Assembly (NCBI RefSeq): GCF_005938625.1
Contig: NZ_VCNJ01000057.1
Location: 1-64,000 of the forward strand
Length of the DNA: 64,000 bases
Direction of reading: 5' to 3'
Source of the DNA: Pseudomonas fluorescens
GTDB taxonomy: Bacteria > Pseudomonadota > Gammaproteobacteria > Pseudomonadales > Pseudomonadaceae
Part shown: positions 7,998 to 16,782 of the stretch, in pieces
Layout of the letters: each line of letters opens with the position of its first letter
Position numbering within the stretch: the first letter of the stretch is position 1
Notes under the pieces: model-generated
Told to the model about the DNA's origin: nothing
The model's input: the letters and a program-made list of their open reading frames with translations, nothing else
Database searches by the model: none
Translations under genes and position numbers: made by a program

Positions 7998-9644
7998 ATG
8001 CGCGTATTGGTCAAAAATCCTGCGGACGATTTCCGCGTCAAAGCCTACGCCGGCACCAACGGCGTGCTGCTGGCCATGGACCTGGCCGAGCCCCGTCGCA
8101 AAGGGCTGTTGGGTTTCGCCATCGAAAAGCAGCAGGGCGCCAAACCCTGGTTGTTCCTGTTCAACAGCCTGACATTCCCTGGCAAGGCGCACACGTTTCC
8201 CCAGTTCCACGCTACAACGAGCGATACCGCGCCGCTGCAGAAATTTCGCTGGGCGGATTACGCGGTCAATCCGGGCATGACCATCCACTATCGCGTGCAC
8301 CTGGCCTACGGCACTGCCGATGCCGTGCAGTTGGGCGAGTCGCTGGAGCTGTCGATCACTTCCGATGACGGTCACCCGAGCAACCAAAGCGTGATATTCA
8401 ATCGAGCCGTTGCCGCCAGTCAGGCATTCCAGCGCAAGTTTCCCGACCTCGACGCGCAGATCAGCGCCAACAAAAACATGCCCATCGAAGCCTGGCCCGA
8501 TGCGGCCCGTCAGTGGCTGGAGAACGGCTTGCTCGGGCGCTTGCTGGGTTTTATCGAGCGCGCCGTCGATGGCCAATGGGCGCTGGACATTGCCATCTAC
8601 GAGTACCAGCTACAGGCGATCATCGATGCGGTGAACGCGGTATTCGCGCGGGGCGTGCAGGTGCGGGTGCTGTATCACGCCCGGCCGGATGACGAAGACA
8701 CCACGATCAACGAAGCGAGCCTGGCGGCGCTGCCCTCCGCGAGCAAACGCGGGCGAGTGACTCATAACATCTTTCACGACAAATTCATCGTTCTCAGCCG
8801 CGTCGCTGCCAGCGGTGAGCATCAGCCTGAAGCGGTTCTGTGTGGCAGCACCAATTTCACCGCCAACGGCGTCTACCGGCAGGCCAACGTGGTGCATGTG
8901 CTGGACGACGAATCGGTTGCTGCCAGTTACCTGCAAACGTTCGAGCAGATTTGGCTGCAGCCGGATGATGTCGGTGCTACCCGCGACTGGATCACCAAGC
9001 ACAACCCGATGAATCCGCAACAACCGCTGTTCGTCGGTTTTTCACCGCGTACCGGCGGGGCTGACCTGGAGGCGTTCGTGAAGATCATCAGCGCGGCAAA
9101 AAAGGACGTGCTGTTCGTCACGGCGTTCTCGCTGCCGGACGCGATTCTCAACGCGTTACTTGGCCAGCCCCACGACGACATTTTGCGTTATGGCCTGCAA
9201 AACACCGCCAGCCGCATCACCGGGTTTCACGCCGACCGCAGCGCCGAATTCGCCGCCACTGCGTTGCTCAACACCGGGCTGGAAGGCTGGTTGCGCGAGA
9301 ACATGAAAGGTCAGAAAGGCAACCTGCTGGTGCACACCAAAGCGGTGGTCACCGATTTCACCAGCGATTCGCCGACGATCATCAGCGGCAGCCACAACCT
9401 CAGTGCTTCGGCCAGCAATGGCAACGATGAAAACTACCTGATCATTCGTGGCGACACCGATCTGGCGGATCGTTACGGGCTGGAGCTGTTGCGATTTTAC
9501 GAGCATTACCGGTTTCGCTATTTCGCGAAGAAACTGGCGTTGAAACAGGTGAACCCGTTAGCGGTGGATGACCGTTGGACCAATGATTACTACATCGAAG
9601 GGGATTTGCGGCAGCTGTCGCGGTTGCGCTTCGCTGGCCGCTGA
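7998..9644 (+). CDS. Phospholipase D-like domain protein
   Basis: The 548-residue protein has two PLD-type HxK regions. FHDKFIVLS (about residue 260) is followed by GSTNFTANG. VHTKAVVTDF (about 448) is followed by SGSHNLSASASNGNDEN. The paired HxK(x)nN arrangement is that of the PLD superfamily, whose members cleave phosphodiester bonds in lipids or nucleic acids. The N-terminal 180 residues are unlike any domain I recognise. No signal peptide is visible, so it is probably cytoplasmic. The ATG follows a strong aaggagtgagcg site. It stands alone between two REP elements. The substrate is unknown; a nuclease or lipid hydrolase is equally possible. Confidence 0.8.
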   Translation: MRVLVKNPADDFRVKAYAGTNGVLLAMDLAEPRRKGLLGFAIEKQQGAKPWLFLFNSLTFPGKAHTFPQFHATTSDTAPLQKFRWADYAVNPGMTIHYRVHLAYGTADAVQLGESLELSITSDDGHPSNQSVIFNRAVAASQAFQRKFPDLDAQISANKNMPIEAWPDAARQWLENGLLGRLLGFIERAVDGQWALDIAIYEYQLQAIIDAVNAVFARGVQVRVLYHARPDDEDTTINEASLAALPSASKRGRVTHNIFHDKFIVLSRVAASGEHQPEAVLCGSTNFTANGVYRQANVVHVLDDESVAASYLQTFEQIWLQPDDVGATRDWITKHNPMNPQQPLFVGFSPRTGGADLEAFVKIISAAKKDVLFVTAFSLPDAILNALLGQPHDDILRYGLQNTASRITGFHADRSAEFAATALLNTGLEGWLRENMKGQKGNLLVHTKAVVTDFTSDSPTIISGSHNLSASASNGNDENYLIIRGDTDLADRYGLELLRFYEHYRFRYFAKKLALKQVNPLAVDDRWTNDYYIEGDLRQLSRLRFAGR

Positions 9645-9651
9645 CACCGTA

Positions 9652-9739
9652 CTGTAGGAGCTGCCGAAGGCTGCGATCTTTTGATTTTAATTGTAAAAAA
9701 GCAAGATCAAAAGATCGCAGCCTTCGGCAGCTCCTACAG
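9652..9739. repeat. REP-type inverted repeat (second family)
   Basis: ctgtaggagctgccgaaggc and its reverse complement form arms of nearly 40 bases (continuing tgcgatcttttgat) around a short AT-rich loop. Related elements lie at 20384 and 32901. Confidence 0.9.
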
Positions 9740-10022
9740 AGGTATTCGGTGCTGATTACAGATTTTGAAATGATTTGCCGCTGTAGGAAATGTTCCCAAA
9801 GCCTGTACGCTCCAAGGCCATTTTTCATTCAGGATCTACATGAACACCCTCTCGGAGCCTCCCAGTCGCACCTTCCCCTCGCGCCATGGCGCGGTCTTGA
9901 CGCACTCGCAGCATCCAGTTTTCCGACATCCGACTATCGTTGTTAACGCGGCCCCAGAGCCTTCGCGTTGCGCTTTGCCGTGTCCGGCAGCCTGAATTAA
10001 CCGAGAGAGATAGAGACGTTTT

Positions 10023-11582
10023 ATGGAATGGTTAGCGGATCCCACGGCCTGGTTAGGCTTGTTGACTTTGATCGTGCTGGAACTGGTACTGGGTATCGAC
10101 AACCTGGTGTTCATCGCAATTCTGGCGGACAAACTGCCACCGCATCAGCGTGACCGTGCGCGGATTATCGGTCTGTCGCTGGCGCTGATCATGCGCCTTG
10201 GTCTGTTGGCGAGTATCTCCTGGCTGGTCACCCTCACTCAGCCGTTGTTCGAGGTGTTCGACAAGAGCTTCTCGGGCCGTGACCTGATCATGCTGTTCGG
10301 TGGTGTGTTCCTGTTGTTCAAGGCCACCATGGAATTGCACGAACGCCTTGAAGGTCACGTCGGCGAACGCACGACCAACAGCGCTTATGCCTTGTTCTGG
10401 CCGATCGTCGCGCAGATTGTGGTGCTTGATGCGGTGTTCTCGCTCGATGCGGTGATCACGGCCGTGGGCATGGTCGATGAACTGGCGGTGATGATGATCG
10501 CGGTGATCATCTCGATTGGCTTGATGATCGTCGCCAGCAAGCCGCTGACGCGCTTCGTCAACGCACACCCGACGGTGATCATGCTGTGTCTGGGCTTCCT
10601 GATGATGATCGGTTTTGCCCTGACGGCCGAAGGTCTGGGCTTCCACATTCCGAAAGGCTATCTGTACGCCGCCATCGGTTTCTCGATTCTGATCGAAGTG
10701 TTCAACCAGATCGCCCGGGCGCGACGCAAACGTTCGATGCAAGGCCTGCGACCGATACGCGAACGTACTGCTCACGCGGTCATGCGCTTGCTGGGCGGGC
10801 GCAAACTGGCGGCGGAAGAAGTCGGTGAGGAAATCTCCGACCTGCTCGACGACGGTGACGCGCCAAGTGCCGAATTGTTCGACCGTCGCGAACGGGTGAT
10901 GATCAGCGGCGTACTGCAACTGGCCGAGCGGCCGATTCGCGGACTGATGACGGTGCGCGCCGATGTCGACACGATTGATCTGGCCGATGATCGCGAGGCA
11001 ATTCGTACCCGCTTGATGCACTCGTCCTACTCGCGTCTGCCGTTGATCCGTAACGGTGCGGTGGATGAGCCTTTGGGCTTCGTGCACAAGAAGGAGCTGC
11101 TCAAGGAATACCTGGCCGGCGTCGAGCCGAATCTGGAACATCTGGCGCGCAAGACCATCAACCTGCTCGACAGCTATTCGATTCTCAACGCGCTGGAGCA
11201 GATGCGCGCGGCCTCGACGCACATTGCCTTCGTGGTCAATGAATTCGGTGATTTTGTCGGTGTGTTGACCATGACCGATATCCTCGAATCGATTGCCGGC
11301 GAGTTGCCCGACGCCAGCGAAATCGAAGGCCCGGACGTGGTCGAGGAGCAGGGCGGGTTTATGGTCAGCGGTGCGCTGAACCTGGCGCGGGTGCGCCAAC
11401 GCACCGGGTTTGGTGCGCAGCCGACCGAGGACTATCAGACCATGGCCGGGTTAGTGATGAGCCTGCTGGATCGTCTGCCGGTCATTGGTGATCGTCTGGA
11501 ACTTGAAGGCTGGCAGATGACGGTCAAAGCGGTGGAAGAGCGGCGGGTGACGCGGGTGTTGTTGGTGTGTACTGCCGCGTAA
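10023..11582 (+). CDS. TerC-family membrane protein with CBS pair and CorC domain
   Basis: The 519-residue protein begins with a TerC domain (about residues 1-235) of roughly seven hydrophobic helices, including the family signature ELVLGIDNLVFIAIL and the acidic intramembrane LDAVFSLDAVITAVG. A pair of CBS domains follows (about 300-420, with VRADVDTIDLAD and HIAFVVNEFGDFVGVLTMTDILE). A CorC/HlyC-type C-terminal domain completes it. This is the YoaE/YegH architecture of the inner membrane, associated with metal ion handling or efflux; the substrate is not established. The ATG at 10023 follows a purine-rich gagagagatagagacg. The upstream gap of about 280 bases after the REP element may hold a long leader, but I recognise no riboswitch in it. 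Confidence 0.9.
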   Translation: MEWLADPTAWLGLLTLIVLELVLGIDNLVFIAILADKLPPHQRDRARIIGLSLALIMRLGLLASISWLVTLTQPLFEVFDKSFSGRDLIMLFGGVFLLFKATMELHERLEGHVGERTTNSAYALFWPIVAQIVVLDAVFSLDAVITAVGMVDELAVMMIAVIISIGLMIVASKPLTRFVNAHPTVIMLCLGFLMMIGFALTAEGLGFHIPKGYLYAAIGFSILIEVFNQIARARRKRSMQGLRPIRERTAHAVMRLLGGRKLAAEEVGEEISDLLDDGDAPSAELFDRRERVMISGVLQLAERPIRGLMTVRADVDTIDLADDREAIRTRLMHSSYSRLPLIRNGAVDEPLGFVHKKELLKEYLAGVEPNLEHLARKTINLLDSYSILNALEQMRAASTHIAFVVNEFGDFVGVLTMTDILESIAGELPDASEIEGPDVVEEQGGFMVSGALNLARVRQRTGFGAQPTEDYQTMAGLVMSLLDRLPVIGDRLELEGWQMTVKAVEERRVTRVLLVCTAA

Positions 11583-11613
11583 TACTTGAGTTATCTACTC
11601 ACTGTGCCGGCCT

Positions 11614-11679
11614 CTTCGCGAGCAGGCTCGCTCTCACATTGGAACGCGTTTCAAATGTGGGAGCGAGCCTGCTCGCGAA
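11614..11679. repeat. REPIN variant
   Basis: ttcgcgagcaggctcgctct and gtgggagcgagcctgctcgc are inverted around a short spacer downstream of the TerC gene. This is a gagcgagcctgctcgcga variant of the main REP family. Confidence 0.88.
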
Positions 11680-11878
11680 TGCTTGGGTTCAGGCATCGCA
11701 GTATTCACTGATGAACAATGTAGCGATCCTTCCTGTTCCCACCCAACTGCGAGAAACATCTGACGGACAACGCAGAAACGTCGCTGGAAATCACGTGGTA
11801 TCGTCAAATGGACTGACGTTAAGACCTTCAGGGAGTGCTATTTTAGGTGCTACTAAAAGTACTTCAGGAAGCACCTTT

Positions 11879-12126
11879 ATGGCGCATATCGTTCTTTCCC
11901 ACGTAGTAGCGAGTATTTCCGAATTAAAAAAAATCCGATGGGCACCGTAGCTGCTGGAGGTGGACGCTCCGTAACGATTCTCAACCGAAATGAACCAGCG
12001 TTTTATTGCGTACCTGCCAAAGAATACGAGGCAATGATGACGCGTCTTGATGATCTGGAGTTGATCGCGCTTTGCAAGGAGCGAGAAAGCGACCCCACCA
12101 TCAAGGTCTCGATAGATGACCTATGA
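11879..12126 (+). pseudogene. Frameshifted RelB/StbD-type antitoxin
   Basis: Translation from the ATG at 11879 (preceded by aggaag) gives MAHIVLSHVVASISELKK, then leaves frame in a run of eight A (11926-11933) and stops after 23 residues. Reading one base back continues NPMGTVAAGGGRSVTILNRNEPAFYCVPAKEYEAMM and on to the end, a typical Phd/RelB/StbD antitoxin of about 82 residues. One A appears to have been lost. The A run also has the A AAA AAA phase that would allow -1 slippage, so some full-length protein could still be made. The partner toxin is also broken, which favours decay. Confidence 0.75.
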
Positions 12127-12395
12127 GCTGGAGTTTTCTGAAAAGGCCTGGAGAAAATGGGAGAAGCTGGGCGCAGGTCTGCGAGATCAGTTCAAGAAAA
12201 AACTGGCGGAGCGGCTGCTTAATCCGCATGTACCCGCGGATCGGCTCAAAGGCCTGGGTAACGCATACAAAATAAAGCTGCGAAGCGCCGGGTATCGCAT
12301 GGTATCGCGTCAAGGATGAAGTATTGGTGGTCACGGTGATAGCCGTTGGCAAGCGAGCGCGAGGCGAAATCTATACAAAGGCTGCCAAGCGCTGA
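12116..12395 (+). pseudogene. Frameshifted RelE/ParE-type toxin
   Basis: It overlaps the antitoxin by 11 bases, the usual arrangement. The zero frame reads MTYELEFSEKAWRKWEKLGAG to KIKLRSAGYRMV, then breaks and stops at 12319. Another frame resumes YRVKDEVLVVTVIAVGKRAR and ends EIYTKAAKR at 12395. The two halves join into a normal RelE-family mRNA interferase of about 93 residues if two bases (most simply from gtgtat to gtat, near 12302-12305) have been deleted. The lost frame removes the C-terminal strand and catalytic residues, so the toxin is very probably inactive. Confidence 0.8.
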
Positions 12396-12436
12396 AATAG
12401 ATTTCCAAAGGACGTCCGTTGCCTGACACGCTGGAT

Positions 12437-12904
12437 TTATCCCCTGGCACCGAACAGGGATCTCCACCACGCCACGATTCGCTCTAGAGTGTTTATCGAT
12501 TTTCTAGTATCCAGACTCATTAGCGTCAGACTGCCAAATTGTGCGGCGGCGACGCCGATTGCTCCGTCTGTGTGGAGTCTGACCGTGGCTCCGGTCGTGC
12601 CAACTGGCGCGAGGATCCAGTCGGTTCGCACTTGCCAGTTTGGATCGTCTGTCAGCGCCAACTCAAGTTCGTCGCCAGCAGGATGTAGCGTCAATATCAC
12701 GCGCGCCGTGGAGCCGGATTCAGTCTTCATTCTGGCGGACAGCGCATATTCTTTGGCTTCAGATTGGAAAATGACGTCCTGAATGATGTATCCGGGTGAA
12801 GTGATCTTGCAGTCATCCTCGTTGAATTTCACGTGCTCTGGATGGCTCACGGACCAGTCTTTTTCGCCTTCGTAGAACTCGCCATTCCTGATCAAATTCG
12901 TCAT
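12437..12904 (-). CDS. Unknown protein, possible carbohydrate-binding-like fold
   Basis: The 155-residue protein starts MTNLIRNGEFYEGEKDWSVS, the pattern (NL-x-NG-x-F-x-x-G-x-x-x-W) seen at the start of jelly-roll carbohydrate-binding modules. It continues with alternating beta-type segments (SARMKTESGSTARVILTLHP, GATVRLHTDGAIGVAAAQFGSLTLM) and ends with a short basic helix. The ATG at 12904 has agggagag upstream. No signal peptide is visible. The function is unknown; the fold suggestion rests on the pattern only. Confidence 0.65.
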   Translation of the reverse strand: MTNLIRNGEFYEGEKDWSVSHPEHVKFNEDDCKITSPGYIIQDVIFQSEAKEYALSARMKTESGSTARVILTLHPAGDELELALTDDPNWQVRTDWILAPVGTTGATVRLHTDGAIGVAAAQFGSLTLMSLDTRKSINTLERIVAWWRSLFGARG

Positions 12905-12960
12905 GTCCTATCTCTCCCTGATACTTTTTGGTTAACGCTGCTTCGGAACCTTCAGCCTGT

Positions 12961-13392
12961 TCAGTACTGACTCCGCAGACGCGCACGTGCAACGGTGCGC
13001 AAAGTGCGAAGGGTCTGCCGCAGCCAAGGCAGATCATGCGTTTGTTTGCGGACGGCAACGGGCGCTTTGGTCTTGCCAATATGCTCGGCGAAATCCCGTG
13101 CGAGGGTTTCTTCGGTGCCGATGCCTTTGAGTTTTTTCACCAGTCTGCCGTTCTTGTAAAACAGCACGGTGGGCGTCCCGGTGACCAGCGGATGGCGCGG
13201 GGACTCGCTGGTATTGAGCATGTAGATATTGGCGCGATGCCGGTACGGCTCGGCCGTCTGGCGAAAAATCGGCCCGGCCCATTCACAGGCGGGGCAGTGT
13301 TCGTTGGCGAAATACAGGATCACCGGGCGCCAGGTTTTCAGGACTCTGCGGTAGGTGGGCGGCAAAGTAGCGAGAGGGATATTCGCGCTCAT
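12961..13392 (-). CDS. Thioredoxin-family protein
   Basis: The 143-residue protein has the redox motif in FANEHCPACEWAGPIF (CPAC), a cis-Pro region GTPTVLFYKNGRLVKKLKG and an overall thioredoxin fold. The extended reading frame back to 13485 lacks support. The ATG at 13392 gives MSANIPLATLPPTYRRV with gagattctg upstream and was preferred. There is no signal peptide, so it is cytoplasmic. The unusual CPAC active site and the basic C-terminal tail (TLRTLRTVARARLRSQY) separate it from housekeeping thioredoxin. The substrate is unknown. Confidence 0.8.
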   Translation of the reverse strand: MSANIPLATLPPTYRRVLKTWRPVILYFANEHCPACEWAGPIFRQTAEPYRHRANIYMLNTSESPRHPLVTGTPTVLFYKNGRLVKKLKGIGTEETLARDFAEHIGKTKAPVAVRKQTHDLPWLRQTLRTLRTVARARLRSQY

Positions 13393-13729
13393 CAGAATCT
13401 CATTTTCAATTGTGGCTGTATCTCTTGACGGTAATCCAGCAAGGACCGCACGCCTACTGTCAGAGTTGACAGGTGTCACGCGCATTGTTTTGTGTCATGC
13501 GCCCCGCAATGTGGCGCGAATACCCGAGGTGTGTAGCTAACGGTAGCGAGTCTTCATGGCGTCTCTGGTAACAGCGTGATTGTCTTTTTCTGCATCTCTT
13601 TGATTTCGAAAACTTTTAATTCCACTACTGATTCCCCAACAATCCTGTGGCACACTTTCTGCTGTCTATTCCGTAGTAACAAACCGTGTTCCGGTATAGC
13701 GGAATAAACACCATTCTGGAGTGCTTGCC
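13393..13729. other. Gene-free divergent promoter region
   Basis: About 337 bases separate the thioredoxin-like gene from the ABC transporter operon. It holds a sigma-54-type element at 13648-13662 and a 7-base dyad, TATTCCG (about 13668-13674) with CGGAATA (about 13701-13707), just before the transporter gene. I see no gene in it. Confidence 0.6.
13648..13662 (+). promoter_or_regulatory. Probable sigma-54 (-24/-12) promoter
   Basis: TGGCACACTTTCTGC carries the invariant GG and GC dinucleotides in the correct spacing (TGGCAC-N7-GC). It ends 67 bases before the ATG of the solute-binding protein. Sigma-54 control is common for nitrogen-linked amino acid importers. The activator is not identified; the nearby IclR protein is not a sigma-54 activator type. 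Confidence 0.55.
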
Positions 13730-14578
13730 ATGCATCGCCGTCCTTCGTTGTTCAAAGCGTGTGTTTTTGTTCTTGCGGCTTCGTCCGCTGTCATGGGCCT
13801 GGCCCAGGCAGCCGACAGCAAGCTCGACAGTGTTCTGGCCCGTGGCAAATTGATTGTCGGCACTGGCAGCACCAATGCGCCGTGGCACTTTCAGGGCGCG
13901 GACGGCAAGTTGCAGGGCTTTGATATCGACATCGCCAGAATCGTCGCCAAAGGTCTGTTCAACGACCCGAGCAAAGTCGAGTTCGTCGTACAGTCGTCCG
14001 ATGCGCGGATTCCCAATCTGCTCACCGACAAAGTCGACATGAGCTGCCAGTTCATCACCGTCACCGCCAGCCGTGCGCAGCAAGTGGCGTTCACGCTGCC
14101 GTACTACCGCGAAGGCGTTGGCCTGCTGTTGCCGAACAACAGCAAGTACAAGGAAATCGAAGACCTGCAAGCCGCCGGCGACAGCGTCACCGTGGCGGTG
14201 CTGCAAAACGTCTACGCCGAAGAACTGGTGCATCAGGCCTTGCCGAAGGCCAAGGTCGATCAATACGACAGCGTCGATTTGATGTATCAGGCGGTGAACT
14301 CCGGTCGTGCCGATGCCGCTGCCACTGACCAGTCATCGGTCAAATATCTGATGGTGCAAAACCCTGGCCGCTATCGCAGCCCTAGCTATGCGTGGAGCCC
14401 GCAAACGTACGCGTGTGCGGTTAAACGCGGCGATCAGGATTGGCTGAACTTCGTCAACACGGCTTTGCATGAAGCCATGACCGGCGTGGAATTCCCGACC
14501 TACGCCGCCTCGTTCAAACAATGGTTCGGTGTAGATCTGCCTTCCCCAGCCATCGGTTTCCCAGTCGAATTCAAATGA
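13730..14578 (+). CDS. ABC transporter periplasmic solute-binding protein (polar amino acid type)
   Basis: The 282-residue family 3 solute-binding protein has a clear signal peptide: a basic start MHRRPSLFKAC, a hydrophobic core VFVLAASSAVMGLA, and cleavage near AQA-ADS. The mature part opens with KLDSVLARGKLIVGTGSTNAPWHF, then GFDIDIARIVAKGLF and the typical DMSCQFITVTASRAQQVAFTLPYY. The ATG at 13730 is preferred to a GTG at 13721 because ggag lies upstream at suitable spacing. It is first in an operon with two permeases and an ATPase. The downstream catabolic genes suggest an amino sugar acid or D-amino acid ligand. Confidence 0.88.
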   Translation: MHRRPSLFKACVFVLAASSAVMGLAQAADSKLDSVLARGKLIVGTGSTNAPWHFQGADGKLQGFDIDIARIVAKGLFNDPSKVEFVVQSSDARIPNLLTDKVDMSCQFITVTASRAQQVAFTLPYYREGVGLLLPNNSKYKEIEDLQAAGDSVTVAVLQNVYAEELVHQALPKAKVDQYDSVDLMYQAVNSGRADAAATDQSSVKYLMVQNPGRYRSPSYAWSPQTYACAVKRGDQDWLNFVNTALHEAMTGVEFPTYAASFKQWFGVDLPSPAIGFPVEFK

Positions 14579-14588
14579 TCCCGTGAGA

Positions 14589-14612
14589 GTGGGGCGATTA
14601 AAGTCGCCCCGC
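14589..14612 (+). promoter_or_regulatory. Intercistronic stem-loop
   Basis: ggggcga (14591-14597) and tcgcccc (14604-14610), extended by closing pairs, form a hairpin in the gap between the binding-protein gene and the first permease. No U-tract follows, so it looks like the mRNA-stabilising or partial attenuating hairpin that often raises binding-protein output relative to permeases. Confidence 0.5.
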
Positions 14613-14629
14613 TCAAGGTACTGCTGACC

Positions 14630-15292
14630 ATGAACTATCAGTTGAACTTTGCCGCCGTGTGGCGCGATTTCGACACCTTGCTGGCGGGGCTCGGTCTGGG
14701 TCTCGAACTGGCACTGGTGTCGATCGCCATCGGCTGCGTGATCGGCCTGCTGATGGCGTTTGCCTTGCTCTCCAAGCATCGCGCCTTGCGGGTGCTGGCT
14801 TCGGTGTACGTCACGGTAGTGCGTAACACGCCGATTCTGGTGTTGATTCTGTTGATCTACTTTGCGCTGCCGAGTCTGGGGATTCGGCTGGACAAGATCC
14901 CTTCGTTCATCATCACGCTCTCGTTATATGCCGGGGCATACCTGACCGAAGTGTTCCGTGGTGGTTTGCTGAGCATCCCCAAAGGGCAGCGCGAAGCCGG
15001 GTTGGCCATCGGCCTCGGCGAGTGGCAGGTCAAGGCTTACGTCACCGTACCGGTGATGCTGCGCAATGTGTTGCCGGCGCTGTCGAACAACTTCATTTCG
15101 CTGTTCAAGGACACCTCGTTGGCCGCTGCGATTGCGGTGCCGGAGCTGACCTATTACGCGCGCAAGATCAACGTCGAAAGCTACCGGGTGATTGAAACCT
15201 GGCTGGTGACCACGGCGTTGTATGTCGCGGCCTGTTACCTCATTGCCATGCTGCTGCGCTACCTCGAGCAGCGTCTGGCAATCCGCCGATAG
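14630..15292 (+). CDS. ABC transporter permease (HisM/GlnP type)
   Basis: The 220-residue inner-membrane permease has about five hydrophobic spans and the EAA motif REAGLAIGLGEWQVKAYVTVPVMLRNVLPALSN (about residues 123-155), which contacts the ATPase. RNTPILVLILLIYF is the typical RGTP/RNTP motif of the polar amino acid family. It forms a heterodimer with the next gene, which starts 9 bases after its stop. Confidence 0.88.
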   Translation: MNYQLNFAAVWRDFDTLLAGLGLGLELALVSIAIGCVIGLLMAFALLSKHRALRVLASVYVTVVRNTPILVLILLIYFALPSLGIRLDKIPSFIITLSLYAGAYLTEVFRGGLLSIPKGQREAGLAIGLGEWQVKAYVTVPVMLRNVLPALSNNFISLFKDTSLAAAIAVPELTYYARKINVESYRVIETWLVTTALYVAACYLIAMLLRYLEQRLAIRR

Positions 15293-15301
15293 GAGGCTGC
15301 G

Positions 15302-15964
15302 ATGTACGAATCTCCCAGTTGGTTACATGAATTGTGGATTGCGCGCGAGCCGCTCTGGCAGGGCTTTTTGACCAGTGTGCAAGTGTCGGCGCTGGCGATC
15401 CTGCTCGGCACGATGCTCGGCGTGGTCGCCGGTCTTGTGTTGACGTACGGCAAGTTCTGGATGCGCGCACCGTTTCGGTTTTACGTCGACCTGATTCGCG
15501 GCACGCCGGTGTTCGTGCTGGTGCTGGCCTGCTTCTATATGGCGCCGGCACTCGGCTGGCAGATCAGCGCGTTTCAGGCCGGGGCCTTGGGGCTGACGCT
15601 GTTCTGCGGTTCGCACGTTGCCGAGATTGTCCGGGGTGCACTGCAAGCGTTGCCGCGCGGGCAGATGGAAGCGAGCCAGGCCATCGGCCTGACGTTTTAT
15701 CAATCCCTCGGCTACGTGCTGTTGCCTCAGGCTTTGCGGCAAATCCTGCCGACGTGGGTTAACTCGTCCACCGAAATCGTCAAGGCTTCGACCTTGCTCT
15801 CGGTGATCGGCGTCGCCGAATTGCTGCTCAGCACCCAACAGATCATCGCCCGGAACTTCATGACCCTGCAGTTCTATCTGTTCGCCGGTTTTCTGTTCTT
15901 CGTCATCAACTACGGCATCGAATTACTCGGCCGGCACATTGAAAAACGGGTGGCCCTGCCATGA
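15302..15964 (+). CDS. ABC transporter permease (HisQ/GlnP type)
   Basis: The second 220-residue permease has five hydrophobic segments, RGTPVFVLVLACFYM and an EAA loop MEASQAIGLTFYQSLGYVLLPQALRQILPTW. A strong aggaggctgcg site precedes the ATG. Its last four bases overlap the ATPase start (ATGA), indicating translational coupling. Confidence 0.88.
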   Translation: MYESPSWLHELWIAREPLWQGFLTSVQVSALAILLGTMLGVVAGLVLTYGKFWMRAPFRFYVDLIRGTPVFVLVLACFYMAPALGWQISAFQAGALGLTLFCGSHVAEIVRGALQALPRGQMEASQAIGLTFYQSLGYVLLPQALRQILPTWVNSSTEIVKASTLLSVIGVAELLLSTQQIIARNFMTLQFYLFAGFLFFVINYGIELLGRHIEKRVALP

Positions 15965-16752
15965 CTCAAGCTCAAGTTTCTCCACAGAATCAGGCGTTGC
16001 TGGACATCCGTGGCCTGCACAAACAGTACGGCGCAGTCGAAGTGCTCAAGGGTGTCGACCTGAGCATGCAACGCGGCAACGTGGTGACGCTGATCGGCTC
16101 CAGCGGATCGGGTAAAACCACGCTTCTGCGTTGCGTGAACATGCTCGAAGAATTTCAGGGCGGACAGATTCTGCTCGACGGTGAATCCATCGGTTACGAC
16201 GAGGTCAACGGCAAGCGCGTTCGGCATGCGGAAAAAGTCATTGCCCGTCACCGTGCGATGACCGGCATGGCGTTCCAGCAGTTCAATCTGTTCCCGCATT
16301 TGACCGCGTTGCAGAACGTCACCCTCGGTCTGCTCAAGGTGAAGAAAATGCACAAGGACGAAGCCGTGGTGCTCGCCGAGAAATGGCTGGAGCGCGTTGG
16401 CCTGCTGGAGCGACGCAATCACTTTCCTGGCCAGTTGTCCGGTGGTCAGCAACAGCGCGTGGCGATCGCCCGAGCGATTGCGATGAACCCGAGTTTGATG
16501 CTGTTCGACGAGGTCACCTCGGCACTCGACCCGGAACTGGTCGGCGAAGTGCTCAACGTGATCAAGGGCTTGGCCGAGGACGGCATGACCATGTTGTTGG
16601 TGACCCACGAAATGCGTTTCGCCTTCGAGGTCTCGGACAAAATCGTTTTCATGAATCAGGGGCGAATCGAAGAGCAGGGGCCTCCCAAGGAGCTATTCGA
16701 ACGCCCGCAATCGCCGCGTCTGGCTGAGTTTCTCAAAAGCACGCGGTTTTAA
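15961..16752 (+). CDS. Amino acid ABC transporter ATP-binding protein
   Basis: The 263-residue ATPase has Walker A GSSGSGKTT (about residues 45-53), a Q-loop in MAFQQFNLFPHLTALQN, signature LSGGQQQRVAIARA, Walker B LMLFDEVTSALDPELV and H-loop VTHEM. The lengthened helical region with DEVNGKRVRHAEKVIARHR is typical of GlnQ/HisP relatives. It energises import by the two permeases upstream. Confidence 0.9.
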   Translation: MTQAQVSPQNQALLDIRGLHKQYGAVEVLKGVDLSMQRGNVVTLIGSSGSGKTTLLRCVNMLEEFQGGQILLDGESIGYDEVNGKRVRHAEKVIARHRAMTGMAFQQFNLFPHLTALQNVTLGLLKVKKMHKDEAVVLAEKWLERVGLLERRNHFPGQLSGGQQQRVAIARAIAMNPSLMLFDEVTSALDPELVGEVLNVIKGLAEDGMTMLLVTHEMRFAFEVSDKIVFMNQGRIEEQGPPKELFERPQSPRLAEFLKSTRF

Positions 16753-16782
16753 TTTTTCGTTTTGTAATCAGGAGAAACACCC

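Noticed and set aside
9740..10022. Possible metal-sensing riboswitch upstream of the TerC gene
   Set aside because: TerC genes can have such leaders, but no conserved core of a known riboswitch was visible in the 280 bases.
10053..11399. 448-codon antisense frame over the TerC gene
   Set aside because: Composition (His/Gln/Asp rich) is that of an antisense shadow; the sense frame has the transmembrane and CBS domains.
11926..11933. Programmed -1 slippage in the antitoxin A8 run
   Set aside because: The phase would allow it, but the partner toxin is also broken and no stem-loop follows, so decay is the simpler reading.
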